A program made the position numbers and the translations under genes. The notes beneath the pieces were generated by a model. That model saw only the letters and a list, made by a program, of their open reading frames with translations, was not told where the DNA came from and ran no database searches. A DNA stretch of 64,000 nt. It comes from Bacillus_BD sp963765265. GTDB lineage: Bacteria > Bacillota > Bacilli > Bacillales > Cytobacillaceae. Positions 54,613 to 64,000 of this stretch are shown in pieces. The stretch spans positions 682,001 to 746,000 of the forward strand of contig CAVXVN010000006.1 of assembly GCA_963765265.1 (NCBI GenBank). The letters are read 5' to 3'. Position 1 is the stretch's first letter; every line of letters starts with the position of its first letter.

Positions 54613-55294
54613 TCATTCCGCAACAGGAACCTGTATCGTATCTTTTTCCTTTATTTCCCCATTAAGGATTTTTTCAATTTCCTCTAAATTAAATGCATCA
54701 TACACCTTAATGCCATTGATGTACAAAGTAGGGACAAATTCCACGCCTAAATTCTTCGTGTAATTCCGTGTGAGCGAAATAGGATCAGGATTATTTTTTT
54801 CTAATTCCTCTATACTAATGTTTACACCATAGTCTTTCAGTAAGTGTTTGGACATAATCCTCTGTTCCCCAATTCTCATTTGGCGATTCCTTAACCATTC
54901 GAAGTTGAATATCGTATAACTGATCTGATTTATTTTTTTCCATGTAATAATCAACATGTGACAACAAAAGGGATGATTGATTCAGCAGTACAAGTGGTTG
55001 GCCTACATAATTGGCTTTGCCCGTATCAAGATATTTTTCCTGAACAACCGGTAATACTTCGCCCATCCACTTGTGACACCACGGACATGAATAATCAAAA
55101 GCTAGCACAATGCTATTCTTAGCATCTGCATTCCCTAATTTGACCTTATCTTTCACATCCAGATCATACTTCGTATATACATAATCTTCATACTTCGTAT
55201 CATCAACATTTTTCTCTGTTGTTTCGTTTGAATTACTTTGACAGCCCGTTACAAATAAAAGGATTAGAAATCCAAGTAAAAGTACTTTTTTCAT
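54613..55294 (-). CDS. DsbA-family thiol-disulfide oxidoreductase lipoprotein (one frameshift)
   Basis: ATG 55294 starts MKKVLLLGFLILLFVTGCQS, a lipoprotein signal with lipobox VTGC. The thioredoxin-fold active site is FDYSCPWCHKW (CPWC), and the cis-Pro loop is VEFVPTLYINGIKVYD. The frame shifts +1 at about 54833-54845; the corrected length is 226 residues. Its place next to pilin genes suggests it oxidises extracellular cysteines, perhaps of pilin (PilA has Cys in the C-terminal region). That link is inference. Confidence 0.78.
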
Positions 55295-55348
55295 ACATTC
55301 ATTCCTTATCAACTTATTTCCCAGCTGCAATTTTTCTCAATTGTAGTA

Positions 55349-56653
55349 TTATAACAAGGTTTCACGCAAAAAATGCTTCACCTGTGAAATAAAATAGAGC
55401 GATCCAGTCACCACTAGTATTTCATTTTCTTTTACCGACTTATACTCAGAAGTTAGAACTTGTTTCCAATCTTCATCCATTTTTTTATGCGCAGAACCGC
55501 TAAGATTAAACAAAACCTCTACAGACGTAGCACGTGGGTAATCAAAGCTGACAAAAGTAATTTCATCTGCTACTTGATCGAGCAGATGGATCATCTCATC
55601 CAGTTTTTTATCGGCAAGGGCGGTAAAAATAATCTTAATTTTTTTATCATGATAACGTTTTGCTAGTTCAGCTGTTAAAGCTGTAACTCCTTCTTCATTA
55701 TGAGCCCCATCAAGAATAAGGATTGGGTTATGCGATACAAATTCAAAACGACCTGGCCAATGGGCATCTTGTAGGCCTTCGCGAATATGGTGTTCTTCAA
55801 TCAAATAGGAATGCTCTTTTCCAAGCAGTATGGCAGCCATCACAGCAAGGGCAGCATTCTCCGTCTGATGTTGACCGAACATTGTAATGGTTAAGTCTTG
55901 AAGTGTATGCTCATTTGATTGCAACGTAAATGTTTCACCTGACTCAATGGAAACATGATCCACTATGTTAAATTCTTTATTTAAAAAATAGAGGGGTGCT
56001 TGCATTTCATTTGCTTTATTCACAATCACTTCTTGTGCTTCTGGCTGCTTGACGGCAGAAATGATGCTTGTATCTTGTTTGATAATCCCCGCTTTTTCAA
56101 AGGCAATTTCTTTATGAGTACTTCCTAAAAATTGCGTATGATCTAATCCAATATTCGTGATGATGGATAGTAGAGGTTGAATAACATTTGTTGAATCAAA
56201 CCGACCACCAAGTCCCACTTCAAATAGAGCAAAATCAACGGGATGAACCTCAGCAAAATAATAAATCGCCATGGCAGTAATGATTTCAAATTCAGATGGA
56301 CCGCCTAGCTCTGTGCCTTCAAGTTCAACTGAGAGCGGATAAATGACATTTGCTAGTTGCGTAATTTCTTCATCTGATATGGGAATTCCATTCAGACTGA
56401 TTCGCTCATTGAATTGCTCAATGTAAGGTGATGTAAAAGTGCCCGTTTCATAACCTGCACTTTCAAGAATGGATCGTAAATACGTAACCGTTGAACCTTT
56501 TCCATTCGTCCCTCCGATATGAACAAATTTCACTTTCTGTTCTGGATGATCCAATTTCTCCAACATCCATTCCATTCTCATTAAGCCGGGTTTGATCCCT
56601 AATCGTAATCGAGAATGAATCCAGTGTAGTGCTTCTTCATATGTCTCAAACAT
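55349..56653 (-). CDS. folC: Folylpolyglutamate synthase / dihydrofolate synthase
   Basis: FolC adds glutamate to dihydropteroate and folates. The 434-residue Mur-ligase-fold protein has the P-loop VHIGGTNGKGSTVTYLRSIL, DFALFEVGLGGRFDSTNV, the ITNIGLDHTQFLG motif, WPGRFEF and ILDGAHNEEG. The start ATG has ggaggg. It follows valS, as in B. subtilis. Confidence 0.96.
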   Translation of the reverse strand: MFETYEEALHWIHSRLRLGIKPGLMRMEWMLEKLDHPEQKVKFVHIGGTNGKGSTVTYLRSILESAGYETGTFTSPYIEQFNERISLNGIPISDEEITQLANVIYPLSVELEGTELGGPSEFEIITAMAIYYFAEVHPVDFALFEVGLGGRFDSTNVIQPLLSIITNIGLDHTQFLGSTHKEIAFEKAGIIKQDTSIISAVKQPEAQEVIVNKANEMQAPLYFLNKEFNIVDHVSIESGETFTLQSNEHTLQDLTITMFGQHQTENAALAVMAAILLGKEHSYLIEEHHIREGLQDAHWPGRFEFVSHNPILILDGAHNEEGVTALTAELAKRYHDKKIKIIFTALADKKLDEMIHLLDQVADEITFVSFDYPRATSVEVLFNLSGSAHKKMDEDWKQVLTSEYKSVKENEILVVTGSLYFISQVKHFLRETLL

Positions 56654-56673
56654 AGTTGTCCCTCCAACTTGAA

Positions 56674-56723
56674 GGTGTCAGGCACACCAAAAAGACATTT
56701 GTCCATTTATGATGCCTGACACC
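56674..56723. repeat. GTGTCAGGCAC hairpin element (valS-folC gap)
   Basis: Arms ggtgtcaggca (56674-56684) and tgcctgacacc (56713-56723) with an inner segment aagacatttgtccattt. This is the fullest copy of a motif also found, whole or partial, at about 1282, 35319 and 43638. Confidence 0.65.
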
Positions 56724-56740
56724 GTATTTATTTTAAATCA

Positions 56741-59387
56741 TTATACGCCTTTTAATTCGTTAAGGCGGGCTTCAACAGCTGTTCTTTTTTCTGTGTAGTC
56801 TTTTTCTTTTGCCTTTTCTTCTTCAATGACCTTTTCAGGAGCTTTTTTAACAAAGCCTTCGTTGCTTAATTTCTTTTGCACACGTTCGACTTCTTTATTT
56901 AGTTTTTCCCATTCTTTCTCTAGACGAGCAATTTCTTCTTCTAGATTAATCAGCCCTTCGAGTGGAAGAATGATTTCCGCACCTGTTACAATCGCTGTCA
57001 TTGCTTTATCTGGAGTTTCTACTGTCTGTTGCTAATTGAAGTTCTTCCGGATTACAGAAGCGTTCCAAATAAGCTCTGTTTTTCTCTAAGATCGCAAGCA
57101 CAGCTTGATCCTTCGCTTTCACGATCATTTTAATTTTCTTGCTCATTGGTGTATTCACTTCTGCACGACTGTTACGAACAGAACGAATGATTTCAACAAG
57201 TAACTTCATTTCCTCTGCAGCTTGTAAGTCCGTTAATACTGCATCATTTTCTGGCCATTTTGCCACTGTAATGGACTCACCTTCATGTGGAAGGTTTTGC
57301 CAGATTTCTTCCGTAATAAATGGCATGAATGGATGCAATAAACGCATCGTGTTATCTAGAACATAGGCAAGAATCGAACGAGTTGTTTTCTTTGCTGCTT
57401 CATCTTCACCATAAAGTGGAAGCTTCGCCATTTCGATATACCAGTCACAGAATTCATCCCAAATGAAGTTATAAAGAACACGACCCACTTCACCAAATTC
57501 ATAGCGTTCAGATAAACGAGTAACCGTTTCAATGGTTTCATTTAAGCGCGTTAAAATCCATTTATCAGCAACTGATTTTTCTCCAGTAATATCAATTTCT
57601 TCATATTTCAAGCCGTCCATATTCATTAAAGCAAAACGAGACGCATTCCAAATTTTATTGGCAAAGTTCCAAGTAGATTCAATCTTTTCCATGCTGAATC
57701 GTAAATCTTGACCAGGTGAGCTTCCTGTTGCTAAGAAATAACGAAGGGCGTCTGCACCGTATTGATCAATGACATCCATTGGATCAACACCGTTGCCTAA
57801 GGACTTACTCATTTTGCGTCCTTCCACATCACGAATTAGACCATGAATCAGTACATCTTTAAATGGACGTTGTCCTGTAAATTCGATTCCTTGGAAAATC
57901 ATCCGTGATACCCAGAAGAAAATGATATCATAGCCAGTTACAAGCGCATCTGTTGGGTAATAACGTTTGAAATCTTCAGCATCTTGATCAGGCCAGCCTA
58001 ATGTGGAGAATGGCCAAAGTGCAGAACTGAACCATGTATCTAATACATCATTGTCTTGTTTCCAGTTTTCGCTATCTGCTGGTGCTTCATGACCCACATA
58101 TATTTCACCTGTTTCTTTATGATACCAAGCAGGAATACGATGGCCCCACCAAAGCTGACGAGAAATACACCAGTCACGAATATTTTCCATCCAGTGCAAA
58201 TACGTTTTCTCAAAGCGTTCAGGAACAAAATTTACTTTTCCTTCTGATTTTTGCAGTTCAATGGCTTCATCAGCAAGTGGCTGCATTTTCACAAACCATT
58301 GTGTTGATAGATAAGGCTCAACAACAGCACCGCTTCGTTCAGAGTGACCGACTGAGTGCATATGGTCTTCAATTTTAAACAGTACTCCTAGCTCTTGAAG
58401 ATCTTTGACAATTTGCTTACGGCATTCAAAACGATCAAGACCTTTATATTTGCCAGCTTTTTCATTCATCGTACCGTCTTCATTCATCACAAGAACTCGC
58501 TCTAAATTGTGACGGTTCCCTACTTCAAAGTCATTTGGATCATGGGCAGGGGTAATTTTCACAGCACCGGAACCAAATTCCATATCAACATAATCATCCG
58601 CAACAATTGGAATTTCACGGCCGACAATTGGCAAAATAACCGTTTTTCCAATTAAATGCTTGTAGCGATCATCTTCTGGATGAACAGCAACCGCTGTATC
58701 CCCTAACATCGTTTCTGGACGAGTTGTTGCAATTTCAATGGATCCAGATCCATCTGCAAGTGGATAATTCATATGATAAAATGCCCCTTGAACATCTTTA
58801 TAGATAACTTCAATATCAGAAATCGCTGTTTTCGTTGCTGGATCCCAGTTAATAATATATTCACCGCGATAAATGAGCCCTTTTTCATAAAGCTTCACAA
58901 ATACTTCGTTAACCGCTTTAGAAAGACCTTCATCCATGGTGAAACGTTCACGAGTATAATCAAGTCCAAGCCCCAGTTTTGACCATTGCTCACGAATATA
59001 ACCTGCATATTCTTCCTTCCATGCCCATGTTTGTTCAAGGAATTTTTCACGACCTAAATCATAACGGCTTTTTCCTTCCTCACGCAATTTTGCTTCTACT
59101 TTTGCTTGAGTGGCAATCCCAGCATGGTCCATCCCAGGTAGCCAAAGGACATCATAGCCTTGCATCCGTTTCATTCTTGTTAAAATATCTTGTAGGGTTG
59201 TATCCCATGCATGTCCTAAATGTAGCTTTCCTGTTACGTTTGGCGGTGGAATCACGATTGTATAGGGCTGTTTTTCTTGATCATTTTTGGCTTCAAAAAA
59301 TTTTCCTTCTAACCACCATTGATATCTGCCTTTTTCAATTGTTTGCGGATCATATTTCGTTGGCATTGTCAGTTCTTTTTGTTCCAT
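56741..59387 (-). CDS. valS: Valine--tRNA ligase (one frameshift near C-terminus)
   Basis: This class I synthetase has HIGH (VTGKLHLGHAWDTTL), the editing CP1 domain (TTRPETMLGDTAV) and KMSKS (GRKMSKSLGNGVDP). The C-terminal coiled coil occupies the last 80 residues (NLEEEIARLEKEWEKLNKEVER region). The frame shifts by +1 at about 57018-57030, between the anticodon-binding domain and the coiled coil. Removing one base gives 881 residues (B. subtilis 880). It is essential, so sequence error is likely. It is controlled by the T-box upstream. Confidence 0.94.
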
Positions 59388-59415
59388 TACAATTTTCCTC
59401 CTGTTTCATAACAAA

Positions 59416-59665
59416 ATAAAAAACCCCATTCATCATAAAAGGACGAATGGAGCTGCGTTCGCGGTACCACCTTTTTTCCAACAGAAAAAAAGCCTGCTGG
59501 CACTTATATAGATAACGGATGATCCGTCTTTCACTACTCGAATGAAGTTCTTTCACGAAAGAAGCTCTAGGGTGACTTTCCAATGGATTTGCTTAGAATC
59601 CCTTTCAGCTAATGGTCTTCCTCTCTAAAAGCAAAAGGTCACTGTACTCTTCCCTATCAACGCTT
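59416..59665 (-). promoter_or_regulatory. T-box leader of valS
   Basis: The minus strand has AAGGTGGTACCGCGAACG (about 59455-59472) followed by a terminator with ctccattcgtc and gatgaatgggg arms (about 59423-59451) and T6, then valS. Stem I precedes it. A GTC triplet (59574-59576) in GGAAAGTCACC is a candidate Val specifier. The 5' end is approximate. Confidence 0.92.
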
Positions 59666-59689
59666 ATTATGTATTTAATCTTTAATAAT

Positions 59690-60004
59690 TTAAGTATACA
59701 CATATACTACCTAAAAAAGGGGATTACCGTCAATAAGGTATTCCCATTTTTTATTTTATCCTTATATGAACTATTTTATTCTTGACCTTCAGGCCTGATT
59801 AGAAATATCCATTTTTTTGGTAGATGTGCAATTAACTTCGATTTTGGTGCAATTATATTAATCTAAGTCCATTGATCCTCCAATTTGGTATAATTACTTA
59901 CTATTTTTATAGCTCTTTTCAAATAATGCACATCGTTATAGACACTTATCACTTATTTTGGACATACGATATGTAAAAAGGGTAACCCGAGAGGAGGATA
60001 AAGG
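59690..60004. other. Intergenic stretch between valS leader and small plus-strand gene
   Basis: It holds the upstream promoter region of the valS leader, the GTGCAATTA element at 59822-59862 and a strong gaggagg ribosome site at its right end. No other gene was seen. Confidence 0.4.
59822..59862. repeat. GTGCAATTA tandem element, copy 2
   Basis: Two gtgcaatta units about 20 nt apart with a ttttg tail, near-identical to 23963-24012. Confidence 0.55.
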
Positions 60005-60196
60005 ATGAAAAGGCGTTATAATCCGTATACACTTCCGCCATGGTTAAAAACTTGTAGGGGCGTTTGCAATCAATTTATTATTCCATTTTGTGTTTTCCAA
60101 GGTATAAGAACGCTCCTACTTCCAACCACGTTCGATGTCCTATTATTAGCGATATTTATATTAATCGCTTTGGCCTTCCATTTGGAGCTGATATAA
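60005..60196 (+). CDS. Small membrane protein of unknown function
   Basis: The 63-residue frame has a strong ribosome site (gaggagg, 9 nt before ATG). The N-terminus is polar (KRRYNPYTLPPWLK). Two closely packed hydrophobic stretches follow (about 20-33 and 43-62, VLLLAIFILIALAFHLELI). It is divergent from valS and convergent with ysxE, with a shared terminator. I do not recognise a function. The site and length suggest a real gene. Confidence 0.6.
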   Translation: MKRRYNPYTLPPWLKTCRGVCNQFIIPFCVFQGIRTLLLPTTFDVLLLAIFILIALAFHLELI

Positions 60197-60198
60197 TG

Positions 60199-60240
60199 AA
60201 AAATGCCCAGAATTTTATTGCTCATTCTGGGCATCATTTT
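60199..60240. terminator. Shared terminator of the small membrane protein gene and ysxE
   Basis: Arms atgcccagaat and attctgggcat with A/T tracts. On the minus strand the 5' arm encodes the last residues of ysxE. Confidence 0.8.
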
Positions 60241-61267
60241 GGGCTTCTTTTTGTAGTTTAATTTGTCTTTCCGTTTCATCAATTCTCGCGACAATAAACT
60301 CGGTGTTTTTCAACAACCAATAATCTCTTTGCAGCTTTTGAACGGCTTTTCGCTCATTTCTGTTTTTTCCTTCTTTGAAAAAATATTCAACCGTTTCAGT
60401 AACCGGACCAGGATGAGCAAAATAACTTAAGAACAAATGCATTTCATGCTCTTTAAGTGGAAAGTATTTAAAATACGTATAAATCCATTCAACTAATTCC
60501 TCAGGTCTTTTTGGAAATCCTCCTAACGATTTCGCCAAGAATGGCAATAAATCATGCAAAGGCGAACTCATATTAGACTGTTCAAAATTGATAAAATACC
60601 CATAACCATTATCATCGTATAAAAAATGTTCATTTGAAATCTTACCGTGCGTGATCACAATTCGTTCTTTTTCATGATCCTTCGCTGCTTCAAACCATTC
60701 TTTCAATCTCCTTTTTGAATAGGACAATGCATGACTGATATCATGATAATAAGAACAAAATAGTAATTCAAATGGAGACATATAGACATTTCTCTCACAA
60801 GCTACCAAATATCCTGCTAAAAACTCCTCTTCCTGTTCCAGATCTGCCAGTGTTTTTTCATAATGATTCTTACGTTCTTCTTTATTAACAGAGATTTCAC
60901 GAACAGATAGAGAATGCAAACGTGCAAGTTCTCTAAATAATTGCTGGTATTGCTCTATATTCATATCCTTTTTTTCATTCTTCAGCCATGGCATGAGATA
61001 ATAAAGGTTTTGATCATGTAGAACAGCATATCGACCATCAAAAGTGGGATAGATCGGAACAATCCGATTATATCCTTTCTGATAAAGAATCTGAATATGC
61101 CGGATAAAATCAATCCCTTGATGAGGATTCATTTTCTTTAAAGCAAAAACTCCTTTATTCGAGTACACTTTAAGAATATTGCCCATCGATTCAACAAAAT
61201 AGGGTTCTAAGTTATAATGCTTTACAATTGGCGCAATTTTTTTCTTCAAAATAGATGTATCTTCCAT
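60215..61267 (-). CDS. ysxE: Spore coat protein YsxE (CotS-like pseudokinase)
   Basis: This 350-residue CotS/YutH family protein has an APH kinase fold. The catalytic loop reads THGKISNEHFLYD, not HGDxxxxN, and the metal motif reads INFEQ, not DFD. The key aspartates are missing and it is probably not an active kinase. N-terminal GVFALKKM keeps the ATP-contact lysine. It is downstream of spoVID, in which operon it is expected to be sigma-E controlled by analogy with B. subtilis. Confidence 0.87.
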   Translation of the reverse strand: MEDTSILKKKIAPIVKHYNLEPYFVESMGNILKVYSNKGVFALKKMNPHQGIDFIRHIQILYQKGYNRIVPIYPTFDGRYAVLHDQNLYYLMPWLKNEKKDMNIEQYQQLFRELARLHSLSVREISVNKEERKNHYEKTLADLEQEEEFLAGYLVACERNVYMSPFELLFCSYYHDISHALSYSKRRLKEWFEAAKDHEKERIVITHGKISNEHFLYDDNGYGYFINFEQSNMSSPLHDLLPFLAKSLGGFPKRPEELVEWIYTYFKYFPLKEHEMHLFLSYFAHPGPVTETVEYFFKEGKNRNERKAVQKLQRDYWLLKNTEFIVARIDETERQIKLQKEAQNDAQNEQ

Positions 61268-61292
61268 CTGATCCCTCTGCCCGTTTTAGCCT

Positions 61293-62521
61293 TTATCTTT
61301 GGGTTTGTGCAATCGGTATATATAATACTTGCCCTTCTGAGATATCTTGGTTTAGTTCAATTTGGTTTACCTTTTGTAACTGAGAAACAGGAACCTCATA
61401 ACGTTCCGATAGACTATTTAGACTGTCACCGTTTTGAACAATCACTACCGTTAATTTTGTATGAGTTTCTTCTGCCTTACGTGCAAAAAACTCAGATAAG
61501 GTAAGGCTTTGTTTATTTTTCCATTTATTACCCTTTCCTTTACCTTTTTTATTTTTCGGTGTGGATGATTCGTTTTCTTCGAGTTCATCGTTCAATTCTT
61601 CAGTCTCTTCTTTCTCAGGAATCACGTCATTCTCCGTCACTTCTTCAGTCTCATTCATGACTTCTTCAACTGGTACGGATGGTTGTTGTTGTTCTTCGTT
61701 ACGTTGAGATGAAAAAATAATTTCAGGAAATGCTTTCTTTTCAGGTTCCACTTCCACCTCTATTTCAATAGGATCCAAATCTTCAACCGTATTCTCGGTC
61801 TCCAATCGATTAGCATCTGTATACGCTAGTTCATCGTTAACTTCTTCCTCAGACAAATGATCTTCTGAATTTACTTCTTCATCTTCTAAACTGCACTAAT
61901 GGATCATCCCTTTTTGGATCCGAATCATTGTGTATGGGCTCAGTGACGGGTTCTTTCCTCACTTCAATTTCAAAAGGTGTAAAAAACACTGGAGGTTCGC
62001 CTTCCCTTTCTTCCATTTCGTCTATTCGTCTATTCGCATCTTCTTCAATTTCATCTATTTCATCCTGTTCATGTAATCGTTCATGTTGCTGTTCACCATA
62101 TAATCCAGTAATCATAAGATCAGCAGAAAGTTTCAAACAACTTCTCTCAGGAAAAGCATAATCAAATGTTTCAACTGCTACATCAATATCAAATACATTC
62201 TCTATTCGATTTTTAGGAATGGTAATTTCAACGGGAAAATGGTGTGAAAAGAGATACACCCCTTCTCCTCTCACTTCAACAGATTGAACAAATTTAGGAT
62301 TTGAAAAAGTAATCTAGTTCCTCTTCCAATTCATGATCATCTCGGTTATATTCTCCTGACAATTCCAACGATCCCTTTATGGTTACATATTGATCACTTT
62401 CTTGGATCGTAATACTAGGATCTAATGAAATCGATACTAATTCAGCCACTTCCTGTCCCGTTTGAAACCAGATCGATTCTTCCAATGAAAATCGTAAATA
62501 TGATTGATTGCCGTAAGACAA
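61293..62521 (-). CDS. spoVID: Spore coat morphogenetic protein SpoVID (two frameshifts)
   Basis: SpoVID drives coat encasement and recruits SafA. TTG at 62521 with gggaggag upstream gives MSYGNQSYLRFSLEESIWFQTGQEVAELVSISLDP, the conserved N-terminal domain. VEITIPKNRIENVFDIDVAVETFDYAFPE follows. The middle is acidic (about 130-310). A C-terminal LysM (VQNGDSLNSLSERYEVPVSQLQKVN) ends the protein. +1 shifts occur at about 62305-62312 and 61885-61895. Corrected, it has 408 residues. The frame is open to 62545, but the ribosome site favours 62521. Confidence 0.9.
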
Positions 62522-62606
62522 AGCGACTCCTCCCTTCCATTCCATTCTTAATCACTATGTCATTTACACTTTATGAATGAGAGATATCATTTATGATTTT
62601 TTAGGA

Positions 62607-62652
62607 TAAAAAAACAAGACCAACTCAAATTGAAAGTTAGTCTTGTTTTTAC
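62607..62652 (-). terminator. Terminator of hemL
   Basis: Arms aaaaacaagac and gtcttgttttt with inner complementary aac/gtt, T-runs on the minus strand, after hemL. Confidence 0.8.
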
Positions 62653-62663
62653 TGTAACGTATT

Positions 62664-63956
62664 TTAGGCCTGTAATTTTGAAAAAGCATGTTCAATGGCT
62701 TGTAATCGTTTTTTCAATATCTTCATCACTATGTTCAGTCGATAAGAAAAGTCCTTCAAATTGAGATGGTGGAAGAAATACTCCTTGTTCCGCCATTTCA
62801 CGATAATAGGAAGCAAAGAAGTCTAAGTTTGATGTTTTCGCAGTCTCAAAATTAATCACCTTTTCATTTGTAAAGAAGAAACCAATCATGGAACCCGCAC
62901 GATTCACTGTAATGGGAACATTTAATTTGGTTGCCGCTGCTTTTATCCCTGCTTCAAGACGATCACCTTTACGTTCAAATTCATGATAATGTTCAGGTGT
63001 TAACTGACGAAGTGTTTCATATCCAGCTGTCATGGCAAGCGGATTTCCAGATAATGTACCTGCTTGATAGATCGGACCACTTGGCGCAATTTTTTCCATA
63101 ATTTCAGCTTTACCACCGTAAGCACCAACTGGAAGTCCACCTCCAATGACTTTACCTAGACAAGTAATATCCGGAGTAATATTAAAGTAGCCTTGTGCAC
63201 AATTGATAGCCAACACGGAAACCTGTCATAACTTCATCAAAAATTAATAGGGATCCATGCTCAGTTGTAATGTCACGAAGTCCTTGTAAGAAATCCAGGC
63301 AGTGGTGGAACAACTCCCATATTTCCTGCAACAGGCTCAACAATTACGGCTGCAATTTCTTTCCCGAATTGTTCAAATGCATATTTAACTCCCTCTAGAT
63401 CATTGTAAGGAACAGTAATCGTATTTTTCGCTACCCCTTCAGGTACACCAGGACTATCTGGAAGACCTAAAGTGGCAACTCCAGAACCCGCTTTTATTAA
63501 AAGTGAATCAGAGCTTCCATGGTAGCAACCTTCAAATTTCAAAATAATATTGCGACCGGTATATCCTCTTGCAAGTCTTAAAGCACTCATCGTTGCTTCA
63601 GTACCAGAAGATACCATACGAATCATTTCAACAGAAGGTACTCGTTCAATAACCAGATTGGCCAGTTTATTCTCCATTAGTGTTGGTGCACCAAAGCTTG
63701 TCCCCAATTCGGTCATTTTTTTTAACGATTCTACTACTTGATCGTTAGAGTGACCTAAAATAAGAGGACCCCATGATAAAACATAGTCAATGTATTCATT
63801 GCCATCAATATCGTATATTTTAGAACCTTTTCCTCTTTCCATAAAAATAGGGTCCATGTTAACCGATTTAAAAGCACGTACTGGACTATTAACGCCACCT
63901 GGCATTAATGTTTGTGCTTCTTGAAAAGCTTGTTTTGATTTTTCATAAGAGCGCAT
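62664..63956 (-). CDS. hemL: Glutamate-1-semialdehyde 2,1-aminomutase HemL (three frameshifts)
   Basis: This PLP enzyme makes 5-aminolevulinate for heme. Segments in order: ALMPGGVNSPVRAF-like LMPGGVNSPVRAFKSV, SSGTEATMSALRLARG, KFEGCYHGSSD, VIVEPVAGNMGVVPPLPGFL, then LQGLRDITTEHGSLLIFDEVMTGFRV and CAQGYFNITPDITCLGKVIGGGLPVGAYGG (PLP lysine). The tail is QAIEHAFSKLQA. +1 shifts at about 63290, 63212 and 62708 break it. Dropping three bases gives exactly 429 residues plus stop (B. subtilis 430). The third shift moves the stop from 62692 to 62664. Confidence 0.94.
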
Positions 63957-64000
63957 ATGAATCCCTCTTTCCTTTTGTACTCAATTTCACGCACTAGAAA

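Noticed and set aside
59350..59583. 77-codon minus-strand frame in the valS leader
   Set aside because: The region is explained by the T-box and terminator; the frame is incidental.
60070..60294. Minus-strand 74-codon frame overlapping ysxE end
   Set aside because: It is antisense to the better-supported 60005-60196 gene and out of frame with ysxE.
1..64000. tRNA or rRNA genes, prophage, complete transposase genes
   Set aside because: I looked in each gap and saw none; the only mobile-like signals are short non-coding repeats.

Overview
The window is chromosomal DNA of low G+C content from an endospore-forming Bacillaceae (Bacillus sensu lato). The gene order matches the Bacillus chromosome segment from hemL to rarA: hemL-spoVID-ysxE-valS-folC-comC-spoIIB-maf-radC-mreBCD-minCD-spoIVFAB-L21/L27-spo0B-obg-pheB-pheA-niaR/nifS-nadBCA-safA-coxA-bofC-ruvAB-queA-tgt-yajC-spoVB-secDF-recJ-apt-relA-dtd-hisS-aspS-6S RNA-tcdA-rarA. 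Sporulation genes (spoVID, safA, spoIVFA/FB, spo0B, bofC, spoVB, spoIIB) and two T-box leaders confirm a spore-forming Firmicute. A type IV pilus locus and an RNase G gene set it apart from B. subtilis itself. Almost everything is transcribed on the minus strand. Plus-strand genes are the cell-wall amidase (6476-7822), spoVB, a small TIGR04086 membrane protein, nifS-niaR and a 63-residue membrane peptide.

Layout: 1-14000 holds rarA, tcdA, 6S RNA, T-box/hisS/aspS, an SH3b amidase, dtd, relA, apt and recJ. 14000-25400 holds secDF, comN, spoVB, a DUF421 protein, yajC, tgt, queA, ruvAB and bofC. 25600-29700 is a spore-coat block with a YhcN/CoxA-like lipoprotein, an APH-fold kinase and a very repetitive safA. 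29860-35300 is the NAD de novo pathway (nadB, nadC, nadA) divergent from nifS-niaR across a NiaR-type operator. 35360-40360 has pheA, pheB, obg, spo0B and the L27/Prp/L21 operon. 40380-48850 has rng, spoIVFB/FA, minDC, mreDCB and radC. 49500-54240 has maf, spoIIB and a disrupted pilus locus (pilC fragment, pilX, pilW, pilV, prepilin peptidase, pilA) preceded by a structured RNA leader. 54600-64000 has a DsbA-like lipoprotein, folC, T-box/valS, ysxE, spoVID and hemL.

The dominant oddity is the number of single-base frameshifts in conserved genes: recJ, queA, nadA, nadB, obg, radC, a dsbA-like gene, valS, spoVID (2), hemL (3) and a yrzK-like gene, plus many in safA and pilA/V/W. Outside safA and the pilus locus nearly all are net +1, and removing the extra base restores the family length. 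Several of these genes are essential, so insertion-type sequence error is the leading explanation there. The pilus locus also carries a structural break, a pilX-pilC junction, which frameshift error alone does not explain. The best candidate for something undescribed is the pseudoknotted leader RNA upstream of pilA (about 54113-54240), which ends in its own terminator. Several families of short dispersed hairpin or MITE-like repeats lie in the intergenic gaps.
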